NCBI RefSeq assembly: GCF_900109935.1
Contig: NZ_FOBV01000007.1
Location: forward strand, 186,001 to 250,000
Length of the DNA: 64,000 bases
Source of the DNA: Chryseobacterium taichungense
GTDB lineage: Bacteria > Bacteroidota > Bacteroidia > Flavobacteriales > Weeksellaceae
Reading direction: 5' to 3'
Under the pieces are notes generated by a model. It had not been told where the DNA came from. It searched no databases and saw nothing but the letters and a program-made list of their open reading frames with translations. Shown here in pieces: positions 45,842-55,256 of the stretch (the stretch's first letter is position 1; each line of letters starts with the position of its first letter). The position numbers and the translations under genes are program-made.

Positions 45842-46213
45842 TTATGATGTTTTTTCACCTTTCCAGGTTCCGGATTTTGATGGGGTAGGAACTTCATTTA
45901 CCCATGTTCCGCTTGCCTTCTTATTTGATCTATTCAACTTCCCTATAAATTGTCCGTCAGAAGGCGATCCGATAGTCGCATTAAGATCCCCGGATTCACT
46001 CAGTTGTCCTGAAATCTGATAATTTTCTATAGTCTGTTCAGAAGATAAAGTTCCGGTTACTTTTCCGTCGGATGCCACAACAATGTTCCAAGTTCCTTTT
46101 TGGGTACCTGTATATGTTCCGGCCCATGTTCCTATGAAGTCATAAATTGTGTCTTCATCTTTGCAGCCCATAAATAAAATAGCGGTGAATACAAGTAAAA
46201 ATATTTTCTTCAT
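45842..46213 (-). CDS. Small lipoprotein, lipocalin-like beta-rich
   Basis: This 123-residue protein has a lipoprotein signal (MKKIFLLVFTAILFMGC, Cys17). The mature part is beta-rich and begins with FIGTWAGTYTGTQKGTWNI. It resembles small lipocalin-like or META-like domains that start with the GxW motif. It is possibly downstream of the tRNA-Ala gene in the same transcript. The function is unknown. Confidence 0.65.
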   Translation of the reverse strand: MKKIFLLVFTAILFMGCKDEDTIYDFIGTWAGTYTGTQKGTWNIVVASDGKVTGTLSSEQTIENYQISGQLSESGDLNATIGSPSDGQFIGKLNRSNKKASGTWVNEVPTPSKSGTWKGEKTS

Positions 46214-46237
46214 AGTTTTTGTTTTATAAACAAATTG

Positions 46238-46311
46238 TGGAGAATACGGGGATCGAACCCGTCACCTTTAGACTGCCAGTCTAACGCTCTAGCCAGATGA
46301 GCTAATTCCCC
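46238..46311 (-). tRNA. tRNA-Ala (anticodon GGC)
   Basis: The minus strand folds into a 74-nt tRNA (73 bases with discriminator A, one extra D-loop base). The acceptor GGGGAAT pairs with ATTCTCC and includes the G3-U70 pair that identifies tRNA-Ala. The anticodon loop is CTGGCAG between stems TTAGA and TCTAA, and the T loop is TTCGATC between GGG and CCC. The CCA end is not encoded. Confidence 0.96.
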
Positions 46312-46342
46312 ATTCATTTTGAATCAGTTTTCTGAAGCGGTA

Positions 46343-46373
46343 CAAAAGTAAGTATTTAAACCACATATACAAA
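46343..46373 (-). promoter_or_regulatory. Promoter of tRNA-Ala
   Basis: On the minus strand TTTG (46373-46370) and TACTTTTG (46350-46343) are 19 bases apart, an exact fit to the Bacteroidota promoter. The tRNA begins 31 bases further. Confidence 0.75.
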
Positions 46374-46449
46374 CATTTTATTAAATTTTCTTCAAGCGGA
46401 ATGTGAAATTTATAGCTAATTATCAATTTTTCAGGTATTTTCAAATTAA

Positions 46450-46487
46450 AATAAAAACGCACGCTAATGAATTTTAACGTGCGTTTT
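46450..46487 (-). terminator. Terminator of the RND efflux operon
   Basis: AAAACGCACG (46454-46463) pairs with CGTGCGTTTT (46478-46487) around a 14-base loop and is followed by T residues on the minus strand. It lies 20 bases after the stop of the outer-membrane factor gene. Confidence 0.85.
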
Positions 46488-46507
46488 TTAATTTTTTATA
46501 GTGAAAA

Positions 46508-47923
46508 TTATTTCCAACCACCTCCAAGAGCCTGATAAAGATCTACGGCAGCCTTCATTTTGCTGTATTCCGCATTGGCAATATTCAGTTCTGCGTTTAG
46601 TGAATTTACACTTGCATTCAATACTTCAAGATAATTGGCCATACCGTAATTTACCAGTTCCTGAGAATATTCAACTGAGTTTTTATAAGCATTCAGCTCT
46701 TTTTGTTTTAATTCTATAAAAGAATCCTGAACAGAGAAAACTCTTATCGCATCAGAAACTTCTTTTCCTGCAGTAAGTACGGCTTTTCTGAAATTCAGAT
46801 AAGCGGTTTCCTGATTGGCCAGGCTCACATCGTAATTGGTTCTGATCGCTCTTCTGTTTAAGATCGGCTGTGCCAGACCAGCCACAACATTGGCAAATAA
46901 TGAATTTACGCTAAATAAATGGTCAATATCAACCGATTGTATACCTCCACTTCCTGTAAGCTTTAAAGTAGGATAAAACTGAGCTTTTGCCGAATTAGTC
47001 AATTCAAAAGCATTCATAAGATTATACTCTGCTCTCATTACATCAGGACGGTTAGCAAGCAGCTGTGCCGGATATCCCAGTTTTACGTCTATAGGAAGTT
47101 GCTGGCTTTCCAATGTAGAACGTTCTATGGTGTGGGAAGGCTCTCCCATCAAAAGGCTCATGGTATTTTCCAGAAGCTGGATTTGAGTATCAATATCAAT
47201 CAATAAAGATTTTGCATTAAAAACCAACGCCTCACTCTGCTGAACGGCAACCTCTGTTAATGTTCCCGAAGTTTTTAAAGCTCTTGTTGTTTCAAGGTTT
47301 TTTTCACGAACGGCGATTGTCTCATTAATAATTCTTTTCTGAGCATCAAAAGTTAGCAACTGATAATAAGCTGAAGCAATGGAAGCTACAAGATCGCTTT
47401 TTACAGCTTTGTGTGCAGCCACGGTTCCAAGATATGCTGCATACTGTGCTTTTTCCTGAGATTTTAATTTTCCCCAGATATCTGCCTCCCATCCGATACT
47501 TGCTGTAATATCGTACTGATTAATATATCTTCTCTCTCCGATGATCTGTCCGAATTGGGTGTTGATAGACTGAGTCTGGAATGTGTAATTCGGACCGACG
47601 GCCAACGTAGGCTGATAAGCTGCTTTGCTTTGTTTTAAATAAGCTTCTGCGGAGGCAATACTTTGCACTGCGATTCTGATATCAAGATTGTTTTCCAGTG
47701 CTTTTGAAATGTGCCTTTGAAGGATAGGATCTGTAAAAATCTCTTTCCAGGAAATATTGGCGATATTTGTACTATCTGAAGGCAGCATATCGGTTCGGTA
47801 CAGCTTTTCATCTACCACATTGTTGGGTCTGTTGTACTCTTTTCTCGCCATACACGATGAAACAAAGGCAAGAAGTACGACTGAAAAAGTGATTCCTTTT
47901 ATTATGTTTAAAATATTCTTCAT
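46508..47923 (-). CDS. RND efflux outer-membrane lipoprotein (NodT/TolC family)
   Basis: This 471-residue outer-membrane factor has a lipobox (VSSCMAR, Cys24) and two outer-membrane efflux protein repeats of long helices (SIASAEAYLKQSKAAYQP near 90; LANRPDVMRAEYNLMNAFELTNSAKAQFYP near 295). It forms the exit duct for the pump encoded upstream. It is the last gene of the operon, after the permease. Confidence 0.93.
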   Translation of the reverse strand: MKNILNIIKGITFSVVLLAFVSSCMARKEYNRPNNVVDEKLYRTDMLPSDSTNIANISWKEIFTDPILQRHISKALENNLDIRIAVQSIASAEAYLKQSKAAYQPTLAVGPNYTFQTQSINTQFGQIIGERRYINQYDITASIGWEADIWGKLKSQEKAQYAAYLGTVAAHKAVKSDLVASIASAYYQLLTFDAQKRIINETIAVREKNLETTRALKTSGTLTEVAVQQSEALVFNAKSLLIDIDTQIQLLENTMSLLMGEPSHTIERSTLESQQLPIDVKLGYPAQLLANRPDVMRAEYNLMNAFELTNSAKAQFYPTLKLTGSGGIQSVDIDHLFSVNSLFANVVAGLAQPILNRRAIRTNYDVSLANQETAYLNFRKAVLTAGKEVSDAIRVFSVQDSFIELKQKELNAYKNSVEYSQELVNYGMANYLEVLNASVNSLNAELNIANAEYSKMKAAVDLYQALGGGWK

Positions 47924-48002
47924 TATTTGAAGTTTAAGGTTAAAGTTCAGGGTTCCGGATTTTCAGTCATTAACCTTCACCGAAACCCTAAACTGTCTTA
48001 AT

Positions 48003-51000
48003 TTATTCTGCTAAATTGATTTCTTCTTTTTTAAGAGGTTTGACTTTTTCCTGCAGGTATTCGAAAATAACATACAATACCGGAATTACGAAAAGTCCTA
48101 AAATAGTACCTATCAACAATCCGATTGCAGCTCCCGTAGCGATGGATCTATTACCAACCGCACCGATTCCGCTTGCTAAAACCAATGGTAATAGCCCAAA
48201 GATGAATGCAAATGAAGTCATCAGGATCGGTCTTAACCTTGCTTTCGCCGCATTGATGGCAGACATGACGATTGTTTCTCCGTGATGCCTTCGCTGAACG
48301 GCAAATTCAACAATCAAAATCGCATTTTTCGCTAAAAGTCCAACCAGCATAATCAGGGCAATCTGGAAATAGATATTGTTTTCGAGCCCCATAATTTTCT
48401 GTCCGAAATAAGCTCCCATTACCCCCAGAGGAAGTGAAATCACAACGATCAGAGGAAGGATATAACTTTCATATTGTGCTGAAAGAATAAAGTAAACGAA
48501 AATTAAACTTAAAGCAAAAATCAGAACTGTCTGGGATCCGGAATTTAATTCCTCTCTGGTTAATCCCGTAAATTCGACATCGTAGTTTTGATTTAATGTT
48601 TCTTTCGCTACATCCTGTACAGCTGTAATGGCATCCCCGGAACTGAATCCTGCAGAGTTGGCACCTGTAATTTTTACAGAAGTAAATAAATTATAACGGC
48701 TTACAGACTGTGGCCCATACGCCTTTTTCAAAGTCACAAACTGTGAGATCGGCGACATTTCACCTGAACCTGTTTTTACATACAGCTCATTCAAGTTGTC
48801 AATATTTTGTCTGTTTTCAGGAAGTGCCTGAACCATTACCCTGAACTGTTTCCCGTATTTGGTAAAGTCAGCTGTGTAAATACCCCCGATATATCCCTGC
48901 ATGGTTGCAAGAATGTCGCTTACAGAAACACCAAGCTGTTTAGCCAAGGGAACATTGATCTGCATTTCATACTGCGGATATTTTGTGTTGAATGAAGTTT
49001 GTGCAAACTCAATTTCCGGTCTTTGCATCAGCTTACCGATAAATTCATTTGTTTTGTTATCAAGGTCTGCATATTCTCCACCGGATTTATCCAAAAGAAC
49101 CATCTCGAAACCTGCACTGCTACCAAAACCAGGTACACTTGGCGGCTGGAAGAATACTATTTTTGCGTCAGGAACGGCTCCCGTAATACCAAATAATTTT
49201 TTAGTAATATCTTCTGAAGTCTGCCCGTCTTTTTTTCTTTCGTCAAATGGTTTTAACTTAACAAAGGCAAGACCGTTATTACTTCCGTTTCCGGAAAGGA
49301 AACCTCTACCGGTTGAAATGGTAACGTTTTGAACACCAGGTACTTTTAAAGCTTTAGCCTGAAGCGTTTTCAAAGCATTGTACGTTCTTTCCATTGAAGC
49401 TCCCGGAGGAAGCTGAACATCAGTAAAGATAATTCCTCTGTCTTCCGTAGGTACGAAACCTTTCTTCATGGTAGTACTTGCCCAATATAAGATTCCACCT
49501 GTAATGGCAAAGATGATCAGGGTTACCCATTTATGTCTTAAAAGGAAAATAAATCCTCTTCCGTAACGTTCTGTCGTTGTTCTGAAAGCAATATTAAACT
49601 TATAGAAAAACTTCTGAATGAAATTTAAATTTTTATATTCTGCATGATGCGCATCATGAGGTTTTAAGAATAATGAACATAAAACCGGACTTAATGTCAA
49701 TGCATTAATTGCCGAAATAATGATTGCCACAATCAGGGTGATACCAAATTGCTGGTAGAAAACTCCCGTTGGACCGGTAATGAATGTTACCGGGATAAAT
49801 ACAGATGCCATTACCAGGGTAATTGAGATAATTGCTCCTGTAATTTCATCCATGGCTTCCACTGTAGCCTTTTTTGCATCGGCAATACCGTGTTCCATCT
49901 TGGCATGAACGGCCTCGACGACGACAATAGCATCATCCACCACAATACCAATGGCCAGTACCAAAGCAAATAAGGTTAATAAGTTTAACGAATAGCCAAA
50001 TAAATTCAGGAAGAAAAAAGCTCCCACAATTGAAACCGGAACAGCAATAGCCGGAATAAGGGTCGACCTGAAATCCTGAAGGAAAATATATACGACAATG
50101 AATACCAGAATAAATGCTTCAATTAACGTATGAACTACTTTATCAATTGAAGCTTCTAGGAATTCGTTAGTATCGAAGTTGAAAGTATATTTAATCCCTT
50201 CCGGAAAGCTTCCTTCCGCTGATTTTAGGTACGCTTTAATATTTTTAATAATCTCCTGAGCGTTGGAACCTGGTGTCTGGAAAATCCCCATACTGATGGC
50301 AGGGTTATTTCCATTTTCGCCGATACCGGTGTAAGATTGTCCTGCAAGCTCTACTTTGGCAACATCTTTTAGCATTAAATTCTGTCCGTTCGCAAGAGAT
50401 TTAATGATAATATTATCGTATTGTTCCTTATCGTTAAATTTACCAACATATTTAATAATATATTCGAAAGAACTTCCGCTGTTTTGTCCGATAGAACCAG
50501 CTGCTGCTTCTCTACTCTGCTCGTTGATCGCATTGGTAACATCGGTTGGGGTTACTCCGTAAGCTGCCATTTTAGCAGGATCCAGCCATACTCTCATGGA
50601 ATAGTTTTTACCTCCGAAAACGTTGGCATCTCCTACTCCATTAATCCTTTTTAAGTTTGGAATAACATTGATATTCAAAAAGTTCTGAAGGTAAACATCA
50701 TCAAGATCTTTATTTTCAGAATAGAAAGACATATACATCAAAGCACTGGTCTGCTGCTTCTGAGTTACTACCCCGGAACGTGTTACTTCACTTGGCAACA
50801 GTGGCGTTGCTCTGGTTACACGGTTCTGAACGTTTACCGCTGCAATATCAGGATCAATTCCCTGCTTGAAGAATACCTGAATATTGGCTGAACCGTCATT
50901 TCCTGCACTGGAAGTGATATAATCCATACCTTCCACCCCATTGATCTGCTCCTCGAGAGGCACGACCACACTTTTCATTACCGTTTCCGCATTGGCTCCG

Positions 51001-51149
51001 GTGTAGTTTGCTGTAACACTTACCGTAGGAGGTGCAATGTCAGGATATTGTGTCACCGGAAGCGCGATCAGTCCCAATACCCCGAGAATCACAATTAAAA
51101 TCGAGATTACCGTGGATAAAACCGGTCTGTTTATAAAATTTTTAATCAT
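48003..51149 (-). CDS. Efflux RND transporter permease (AcrB/HAE1 type)
   Basis: This 1048-residue inner-membrane drug/proton antiporter has twelve membrane segments in the usual 1+5+1+5 plan with two large periplasmic loops. The proton-relay pair is in LVLAIGIVVDDAIVVVEAVHAKME (about residues 395-415). The N-terminus MIKNFINRPVLSTVISILIVI is typical of HAE1 pumps. It exports lipophilic compounds; the substrates are unknown. It is 3 bases after the adaptor gene. Confidence 0.96.
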   Translation of the reverse strand: MIKNFINRPVLSTVISILIVILGVLGLIALPVTQYPDIAPPTVSVTANYTGANAETVMKSVVVPLEEQINGVEGMDYITSSAGNDGSANIQVFFKQGIDPDIAAVNVQNRVTRATPLLPSEVTRSGVVTQKQQTSALMYMSFYSENKDLDDVYLQNFLNINVIPNLKRINGVGDANVFGGKNYSMRVWLDPAKMAAYGVTPTDVTNAINEQSREAAAGSIGQNSGSSFEYIIKYVGKFNDKEQYDNIIIKSLANGQNLMLKDVAKVELAGQSYTGIGENGNNPAISMGIFQTPGSNAQEIIKNIKAYLKSAEGSFPEGIKYTFNFDTNEFLEASIDKVVHTLIEAFILVFIVVYIFLQDFRSTLIPAIAVPVSIVGAFFFLNLFGYSLNLLTLFALVLAIGIVVDDAIVVVEAVHAKMEHGIADAKKATVEAMDEITGAIISITLVMASVFIPVTFITGPTGVFYQQFGITLIVAIIISAINALTLSPVLCSLFLKPHDAHHAEYKNLNFIQKFFYKFNIAFRTTTERYGRGFIFLLRHKWVTLIIFAITGGILYWASTTMKKGFVPTEDRGIIFTDVQLPPGASMERTYNALKTLQAKALKVPGVQNVTISTGRGFLSGNGSNNGLAFVKLKPFDERKKDGQTSEDITKKLFGITGAVPDAKIVFFQPPSVPGFGSSAGFEMVLLDKSGGEYADLDNKTNEFIGKLMQRPEIEFAQTSFNTKYPQYEMQINVPLAKQLGVSVSDILATMQGYIGGIYTADFTKYGKQFRVMVQALPENRQNIDNLNELYVKTGSGEMSPISQFVTLKKAYGPQSVSRYNLFTSVKITGANSAGFSSGDAITAVQDVAKETLNQNYDVEFTGLTREELNSGSQTVLIFALSLIFVYFILSAQYESYILPLIVVISLPLGVMGAYFGQKIMGLENNIYFQIALIMLVGLLAKNAILIVEFAVQRRHHGETIVMSAINAAKARLRPILMTSFAFIFGLLPLVLASGIGAVGNRSIATGAAIGLLIGTILGLFVIPVLYVIFEYLQEKVKPLKKEEINLAE

Positions 51150-51152
51150 TTT

Positions 51153-52340
51153 TTAGAATTTCGGTTTTATAGATTGAACGAGACTATCCATTTTTACAGG
51201 TTGCTTTTTAACGGCAGTTCCGGGTTTCAATCCTCCGATTCCTGCTGCGATTACCGTTTCCCCTTTATTAACTCCGGATTTAATTAAAGCCATATTGTCG
51301 ATTCTGTCGATTACGTTTATCACGACATTTCTTGCTGTATCACTTTTGTCGACTTTATATACGTAAACAATTCCCTGTTGTTCGTATGTTGCACTTTCCG
51401 GAACAACCAGTACATTATCATAATGTTGAGGGAATCTTATGGTTCCACTGTTACCATTGCTTAAAAGTTTTTGTGCATTGCTGAAGGCAACTCTGAATTG
51501 TATTGTCCCCGTTGTAGGATCAATTTGTCCTGTGATCGCTTCTATTCGACCTTTTTCAGGATAAAGACTTCCGTTGGCCAGCTGTAATTCTACCATCGGA
51601 AGATTCTTGATTTTTTCGGGCATCGTTGCGCCCGGAGATTTTTCAAGGAAATCAAAATATTCTTTCTCATTCATTGAAAAGTAAGCGTAAATTTCTGAAG
51701 TATCAGAAATTGTCGTTAAAGGAGTCTGGTCCGAAGGTCCCACAAGGCTTCCTACTTTTAAAGGCAGCTTACCAATAACTCCTGAAATAGGTGCACGGAT
51801 AATGGAATATTCAATATTAGCCTCTACCCCTTTGTAATTGGCAACAGCCTGACTTTTTGCCGCCTGGGCCTGCTTTAGTTGTGCTTGTGCCTGGGCAAGA
51901 TTGGCCTGAGCCGTTTGTAGCTGAACATTACTGATGATGTTTTTCTGAACAAGCGGTTTCAACTTATTTACTTCAACATTAGCTGCACTTACAGCAGCCT
52001 GTGCTGCAGCAATATTAGATTCAGCGGCGCCGATTCCTGCTTTGGAAGCAGCGGCATTTTCGTTCAGAATATTAGTTTCAAGACGGAACAAAGGTTGTCC
52101 TTTGGTCACATACTGTCCCTCATCTACCAAAACCTGTGTGATATATCCCTGGATTTTAGCACGGACATCATTGTTTACCCTTCCCTGAATGGTTGCCGGA
52201 AACGTCTGATAACCTACTATATTTTTAGCTTCCACATTTACTACAGGATAAGGTTTTGGCCCGTCCTGCTTAGGAGCTTCTTTTTTGCAGGCCACCAAAG
52301 AAAGTGCTGCAACAGAAAGTATAACTAGCTTATTATTCAT
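51153..52340 (-). CDS. Efflux RND transporter periplasmic adaptor
   Basis: This 395-residue membrane fusion protein has a lipobox (SLVACKKEA, Cys18), a biotinyl-lipoyl-like domain (GYITQVLVDEGQYVTKGQPLFRL), an alpha hairpin rich in Ala and Gln (about residues 95-165), then barrel and membrane-proximal domains. It links the permease to the outer-membrane factor. It starts one base after the regulator gene, the usual order in such operons. Confidence 0.95.
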   Translation of the reverse strand: MNNKLVILSVAALSLVACKKEAPKQDGPKPYPVVNVEAKNIVGYQTFPATIQGRVNNDVRAKIQGYITQVLVDEGQYVTKGQPLFRLETNILNENAAASKAGIGAAESNIAAAQAAVSAANVEVNKLKPLVQKNIISNVQLQTAQANLAQAQAQLKQAQAAKSQAVANYKGVEANIEYSIIRAPISGVIGKLPLKVGSLVGPSDQTPLTTISDTSEIYAYFSMNEKEYFDFLEKSPGATMPEKIKNLPMVELQLANGSLYPEKGRIEAITGQIDPTTGTIQFRVAFSNAQKLLSNGNSGTIRFPQHYDNVLVVPESATYEQQGIVYVYKVDKSDTARNVVINVIDRIDNMALIKSGVNKGETVIAAGIGGLKPGTAVKKQPVKMDSLVQSIKPKF

Positions 52341-52341
52341 T

Positions 52342-52797
52342 TTATAGTTTATTAAGAGATTCCTGAATATTAATTATGTATTTATTTAAAAGAGCCTTAT
52401 AAGCTTCAATTTTTTCGTTATAACCATCATCATGATTTTTCTTAAAATGATCCAGGTCGTCCAATAGTTTCAATTCATCCTTCATTTTCTGTACTATTTT
52501 TTCAAATCTGATTTTCTTGTAACCGTCATTGATGAAAAAATATCTTTTCCGCTCGTCCATTTTGTTGTGGTCTACAATAAGTTCGGCATTCAATAGAAGT
52601 GAAATGCTTGTTGATACGGAGCTTTTGCTTGCAGAAAGCACTTCCACGAATTCGTCAAAAGTTATACCCACCTTTTCATAATCAAATAAAAGGTACGCAT
52701 AAATTTTTGATGCTAAAGGTGGCAGGTTAAAAATGGTACCATAAAACTTTACGGCATCCTGGAAAATTTTCTCATCAATTTCTATACTCTTATGCAT
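52342..52797 (-). CDS. GbsR/MarR-family transcriptional regulator of the efflux operon
   Basis: This 151-residue winged-helix regulator has its DNA-binding part in KIYAYLLFDYEKVGITFDEFVEVLSASKSSVSTSISLLLNAELI (about residues 27-70), with a wing KMDERKRYFFI, followed by a dimerising coiled coil. It is the first gene of the efflux operon and probably represses it; a palindrome in its own promoter is a fitting operator. The ligand is unknown. Confidence 0.85.
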   Translation of the reverse strand: MHKSIEIDEKIFQDAVKFYGTIFNLPPLASKIYAYLLFDYEKVGITFDEFVEVLSASKSSVSTSISLLLNAELIVDHNKMDERKRYFFINDGYKKIRFEKIVQKMKDELKLLDDLDHFKKNHDDGYNEKIEAYKALLNKYIINIQESLNKL

Positions 52798-52813
52798 GGT
52801 ATATAAATTTGAG

Positions 52814-52849
52814 CAAAAATAAAAATTAGTTCTGAACTAAACGAACAAA
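52814..52849 (-). promoter_or_regulatory. Promoter and palindromic operator of the efflux operon
   Basis: On the minus strand TATTTTTG (52821-52814) fits the -7 box, and TTTG (52849-52846) lies 24 bases upstream, slightly far. Between them is a perfect inverted repeat TTAGTTC-T-GAACTAA (52826-52840). A regulator bound there would block polymerase. The link to the adjacent GbsR/MarR protein is inferred. Confidence 0.65.
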
Positions 52850-52913
52850 CATAATAGAGTTTATAAATCTATTGCTTTATAAACAATCAATGAAAACAGA
52901 TTTAACTTTCCCC

Positions 52914-53426
52914 TTAAATAATAATCTTCTCAAAAGCTTTTCTCATGCCACCTGCAAGAAAAACTTCTCCGCAATACGTATAGCCTTTGCTTTCTAAAAT
53001 TTTCAGCATAGGAACATTATCATAATTGGTATCTACCTTAACACTCTGAATTTCATGGGATCTGGTAAAATCCTCAATGTGATCAAACAACTTTTTTACC
53101 ATTCCCTGTCCGGCAAATTTTTCATCGACGGCTACTCTGTGTACAACCACAAATTCTCCGTTACTAAGCCATGCTCCTTCGATATTGTTGTAAGCAGGTT
53201 CGTCATTTATTATCAGAGCGACATAAACAGCAATTTCTCCATCGACGGTCATTACATATCCAAAGCCTTTTTTAATATCGCTTTCTACGGTGTTAATATT
53301 GGGATAGCCTTGCTGCCATTGGGTGCTTCCGTCTTTTCTTCTCCTTTCTATGGCCTGTTGTAAAATATTCCAGATGATATCTCTGTCTTCCGTTTCCGCC
53401 TTTCTTAGTTTAATTTCTGAATTCAT
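52914..53426 (-). CDS. GNAT family N-acetyltransferase
   Basis: This 170-residue acetyltransferase starts SEIKLRKAETEDRDIIWNIL. The acetyl-CoA site is in VHRVAVDEKFAGQGMVKKLFDHI (about residues 95-117), and the end region VPMLKILESKGYTYCGEVFL fits GNAT. The substrate is not recognisable. It is a single gene upstream of the efflux operon, on the same strand but with no sign of linkage. Confidence 0.85.
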   Translation of the reverse strand: MNSEIKLRKAETEDRDIIWNILQQAIERRRKDGSTQWQQGYPNINTVESDIKKGFGYVMTVDGEIAVYVALIINDEPAYNNIEGAWLSNGEFVVVHRVAVDEKFAGQGMVKKLFDHIEDFTRSHEIQSVKVDTNYDNVPMLKILESKGYTYCGEVFLAGGMRKAFEKIII

Positions 53427-53446
53427 TGTTGTGAAAAAATATTACA

Positions 53447-53484
53447 TCAAAAAACCGAAAACTAATTAAAATTAATTTTCGGTT
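53447..53484 (-). terminator. Terminator of the DUF2007 gene
   Basis: AACCGAAAA (53453-53461) pairs with TTTTCGGTT (53476-53484), with further AT pairing inside, and a T run follows on the minus strand. It lies 33 bases after the DUF2007 stop. Confidence 0.75.
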
Positions 53485-53517
53485 CGAAGTAGTAAAATTT
53501 AAAATTATGAAATTGTT

Positions 53518-53748
53518 TTATTGATTTTCATTTTGCTGTAGATAAGCATCGATTACTTCAAATGCTTTCTTTTCATCTTCCAGTTTTACCATTACTTTCA
53601 GTGATGTTGCCGTAGGCGTTGTTGTAAAAGTAAGGTAATTGTTTTCGACAGCGTTCCTTATATTGGCATCATCCAATTTTGACTTAATAAGCTGAATTTC
53701 TGCAGGTTTGTCACTTTCAAAAACTGATACTCTTGTACTTCTTTCCAT
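53518..53748 (-). CDS. DUF2007 family small protein (putative signal-transducing domain)
   Basis: This 76-residue protein has the DUF2007 pattern: a first strand RVSVFESDKPAEIQLIKSKLDDANI, a middle strand, and a last VMVKLEDEKKAFEVIDAYL. The fold is ferredoxin/GlnB-like, and the family is loosely labelled signal-transducing without proof. It follows the lysine transaminase gene on the same strand by about 60 bases. Confidence 0.8.
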   Translation of the reverse strand: MERSTRVSVFESDKPAEIQLIKSKLDDANIRNAVENNYLTFTTTPTATSLKVMVKLEDEKKAFEVIDAYLQQNENQ

Positions 53749-53810
53749 GTTCTATTTCGTTTTGAGTATCTAAATTTATAACATTTTTTTGAAAATTACA
53801 AATCCGGAAT

Positions 53811-55136
53811 TTAAATTTTATTAATGTTATTCTCTATTTTATCCAATGCAAGTTGAATTTCTTCTTTTGTAACATTTAAGTGAGGTCTGAAGCGTAATGA
53901 CAGATCACCGCAGGATAAAACGATCATTCCATCCTTCCAAAGCTCGTCTCTCATGGCGTTTCTCTGCTCATGAGTCGGAAGATCAATGGCACACATTAAC
54001 CCTCTTCCTCTTGCATTTGTCAATTTTTCAGGATATTTCTCAGAAAGCCTATTTAAACCTTCCAGCAAATAATCGCCGACCACTCTTGCATTCTCTACAA
54101 GATTTTCTTTTTCAATAACTTCCATTACCAACTGGAAACGAAGCATGTCGATAAAATTTCCTCCGAAAGTAGAATTAATTCTTGAGCTTTCACGGAAAAC
54201 ATTGTCGGGAACTTCATCGAATTTTTCTTTATTGGCTAAAATTCCACATACCTGTGTTTTTTTACCGAAAGAAATGATATCCGGTTTTGCCGTAAAATGT
54301 TGAAAAGCCCACATTTTTCCTGTAATTCCGATGCCGGTCTGTACTTCATCAAAAATAAGAAGAATCTCATTTTGGTCACATATTTTTCTTAATCCCATCA
54401 GAAATTCATCTCTGAAATGGTTGTCTCCACCTTCTGCCTGAATAGGTTCAATGATGATGCATGCCACTTTGTTAGGATTCATGATAATAGCTTCTTCAAT
54501 GTTTAGTAAAGCTAATCTTTCATTTTTGATGGTTTCTTCCAGATTTTCCTCTGTAATTGGGAATGTAAGTTTAGGATTCAGGATTCTTGGCCAGTCAAAC
54601 ATCGGGAAATACTGGTATTTTCTGGGATCGGAGGTGTTGGTAAGACTTAAGGTGTATCCGCTTCTTCCGTGGAAAGCCTGTCTGAAATGAATACACATTC
54701 CAGCTTCAATGTCGAGTCCGTTTTCGAAATTTTTTCGGGTTTTCCAGTCGAAGCATGCTTTCATGGCGTTTTCAACTGCTAATGCTCCGCCTTCAATAAA
54801 AAATGCGTACTGTAGCTCTTCAGGAATGGCTACTCTTTCAAACACTTCCAGAAAGTGAGCATATTCCTCAGAATAGACGTCGGCTAAAGTAGGTTTATTG
54901 ACGGCCATTTTTCCCAACCATGCTGATTTTTCCACCAGATAAGGATGATTGTAGCCTATGGATGCTGATGCAAACATGGAGAACATATCCAGGTATTCTT
55001 TGTTCGTCAATTTGTCGTAAAGCCATGATCCGTGTGATTTTTCGATATCCATCACGAAGTCGAATCCGTCTGCTAAAACGTGTTTTCCTACTATTTCTTT
55101 TACTTTATTTACTTGTATATCAATTGTTTGTTCCAT
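53811..55136 (-). CDS. lat: L-lysine 6-transaminase
   Basis: This 441-residue class III PLP transaminase moves the epsilon-amino group of lysine to 2-oxoglutarate, giving 2-aminoadipate 6-semialdehyde. The motifs are FIEGGALAVENAMKACFDWKT (about 113-133), FHGRSGYTLSLTNT, EPIQAEGGDNHF, LIFDEVQTGIGITGK and the PLP lysine in ISFGKKTQVCGI (about 300). This signature is that of lysine 6-transaminases rather than ornithine or GABA enzymes. The aldehyde dehydrogenase gene immediately upstream, of ALDH7 type, oxidises exactly this product, which supports the assignment. Confidence 0.9.
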   Translation of the reverse strand: MEQTIDIQVNKVKEIVGKHVLADGFDFVMDIEKSHGSWLYDKLTNKEYLDMFSMFASASIGYNHPYLVEKSAWLGKMAVNKPTLADVYSEEYAHFLEVFERVAIPEELQYAFFIEGGALAVENAMKACFDWKTRKNFENGLDIEAGMCIHFRQAFHGRSGYTLSLTNTSDPRKYQYFPMFDWPRILNPKLTFPITEENLEETIKNERLALLNIEEAIIMNPNKVACIIIEPIQAEGGDNHFRDEFLMGLRKICDQNEILLIFDEVQTGIGITGKMWAFQHFTAKPDIISFGKKTQVCGILANKEKFDEVPDNVFRESSRINSTFGGNFIDMLRFQLVMEVIEKENLVENARVVGDYLLEGLNRLSEKYPEKLTNARGRGLMCAIDLPTHEQRNAMRDELWKDGMIVLSCGDLSLRFRPHLNVTKEEIQLALDKIENNINKI

Positions 55137-55256
55137 TTTAATTAATCTTAGGGTTGATTAATAATAAAAATTTAATAATGTAGAAACAAAGAGATTATCA
55201 TATTAAAGTTGACAATTTTTAATTTTTAAAATCTCTGAATTTCGTAATGTTTATGG

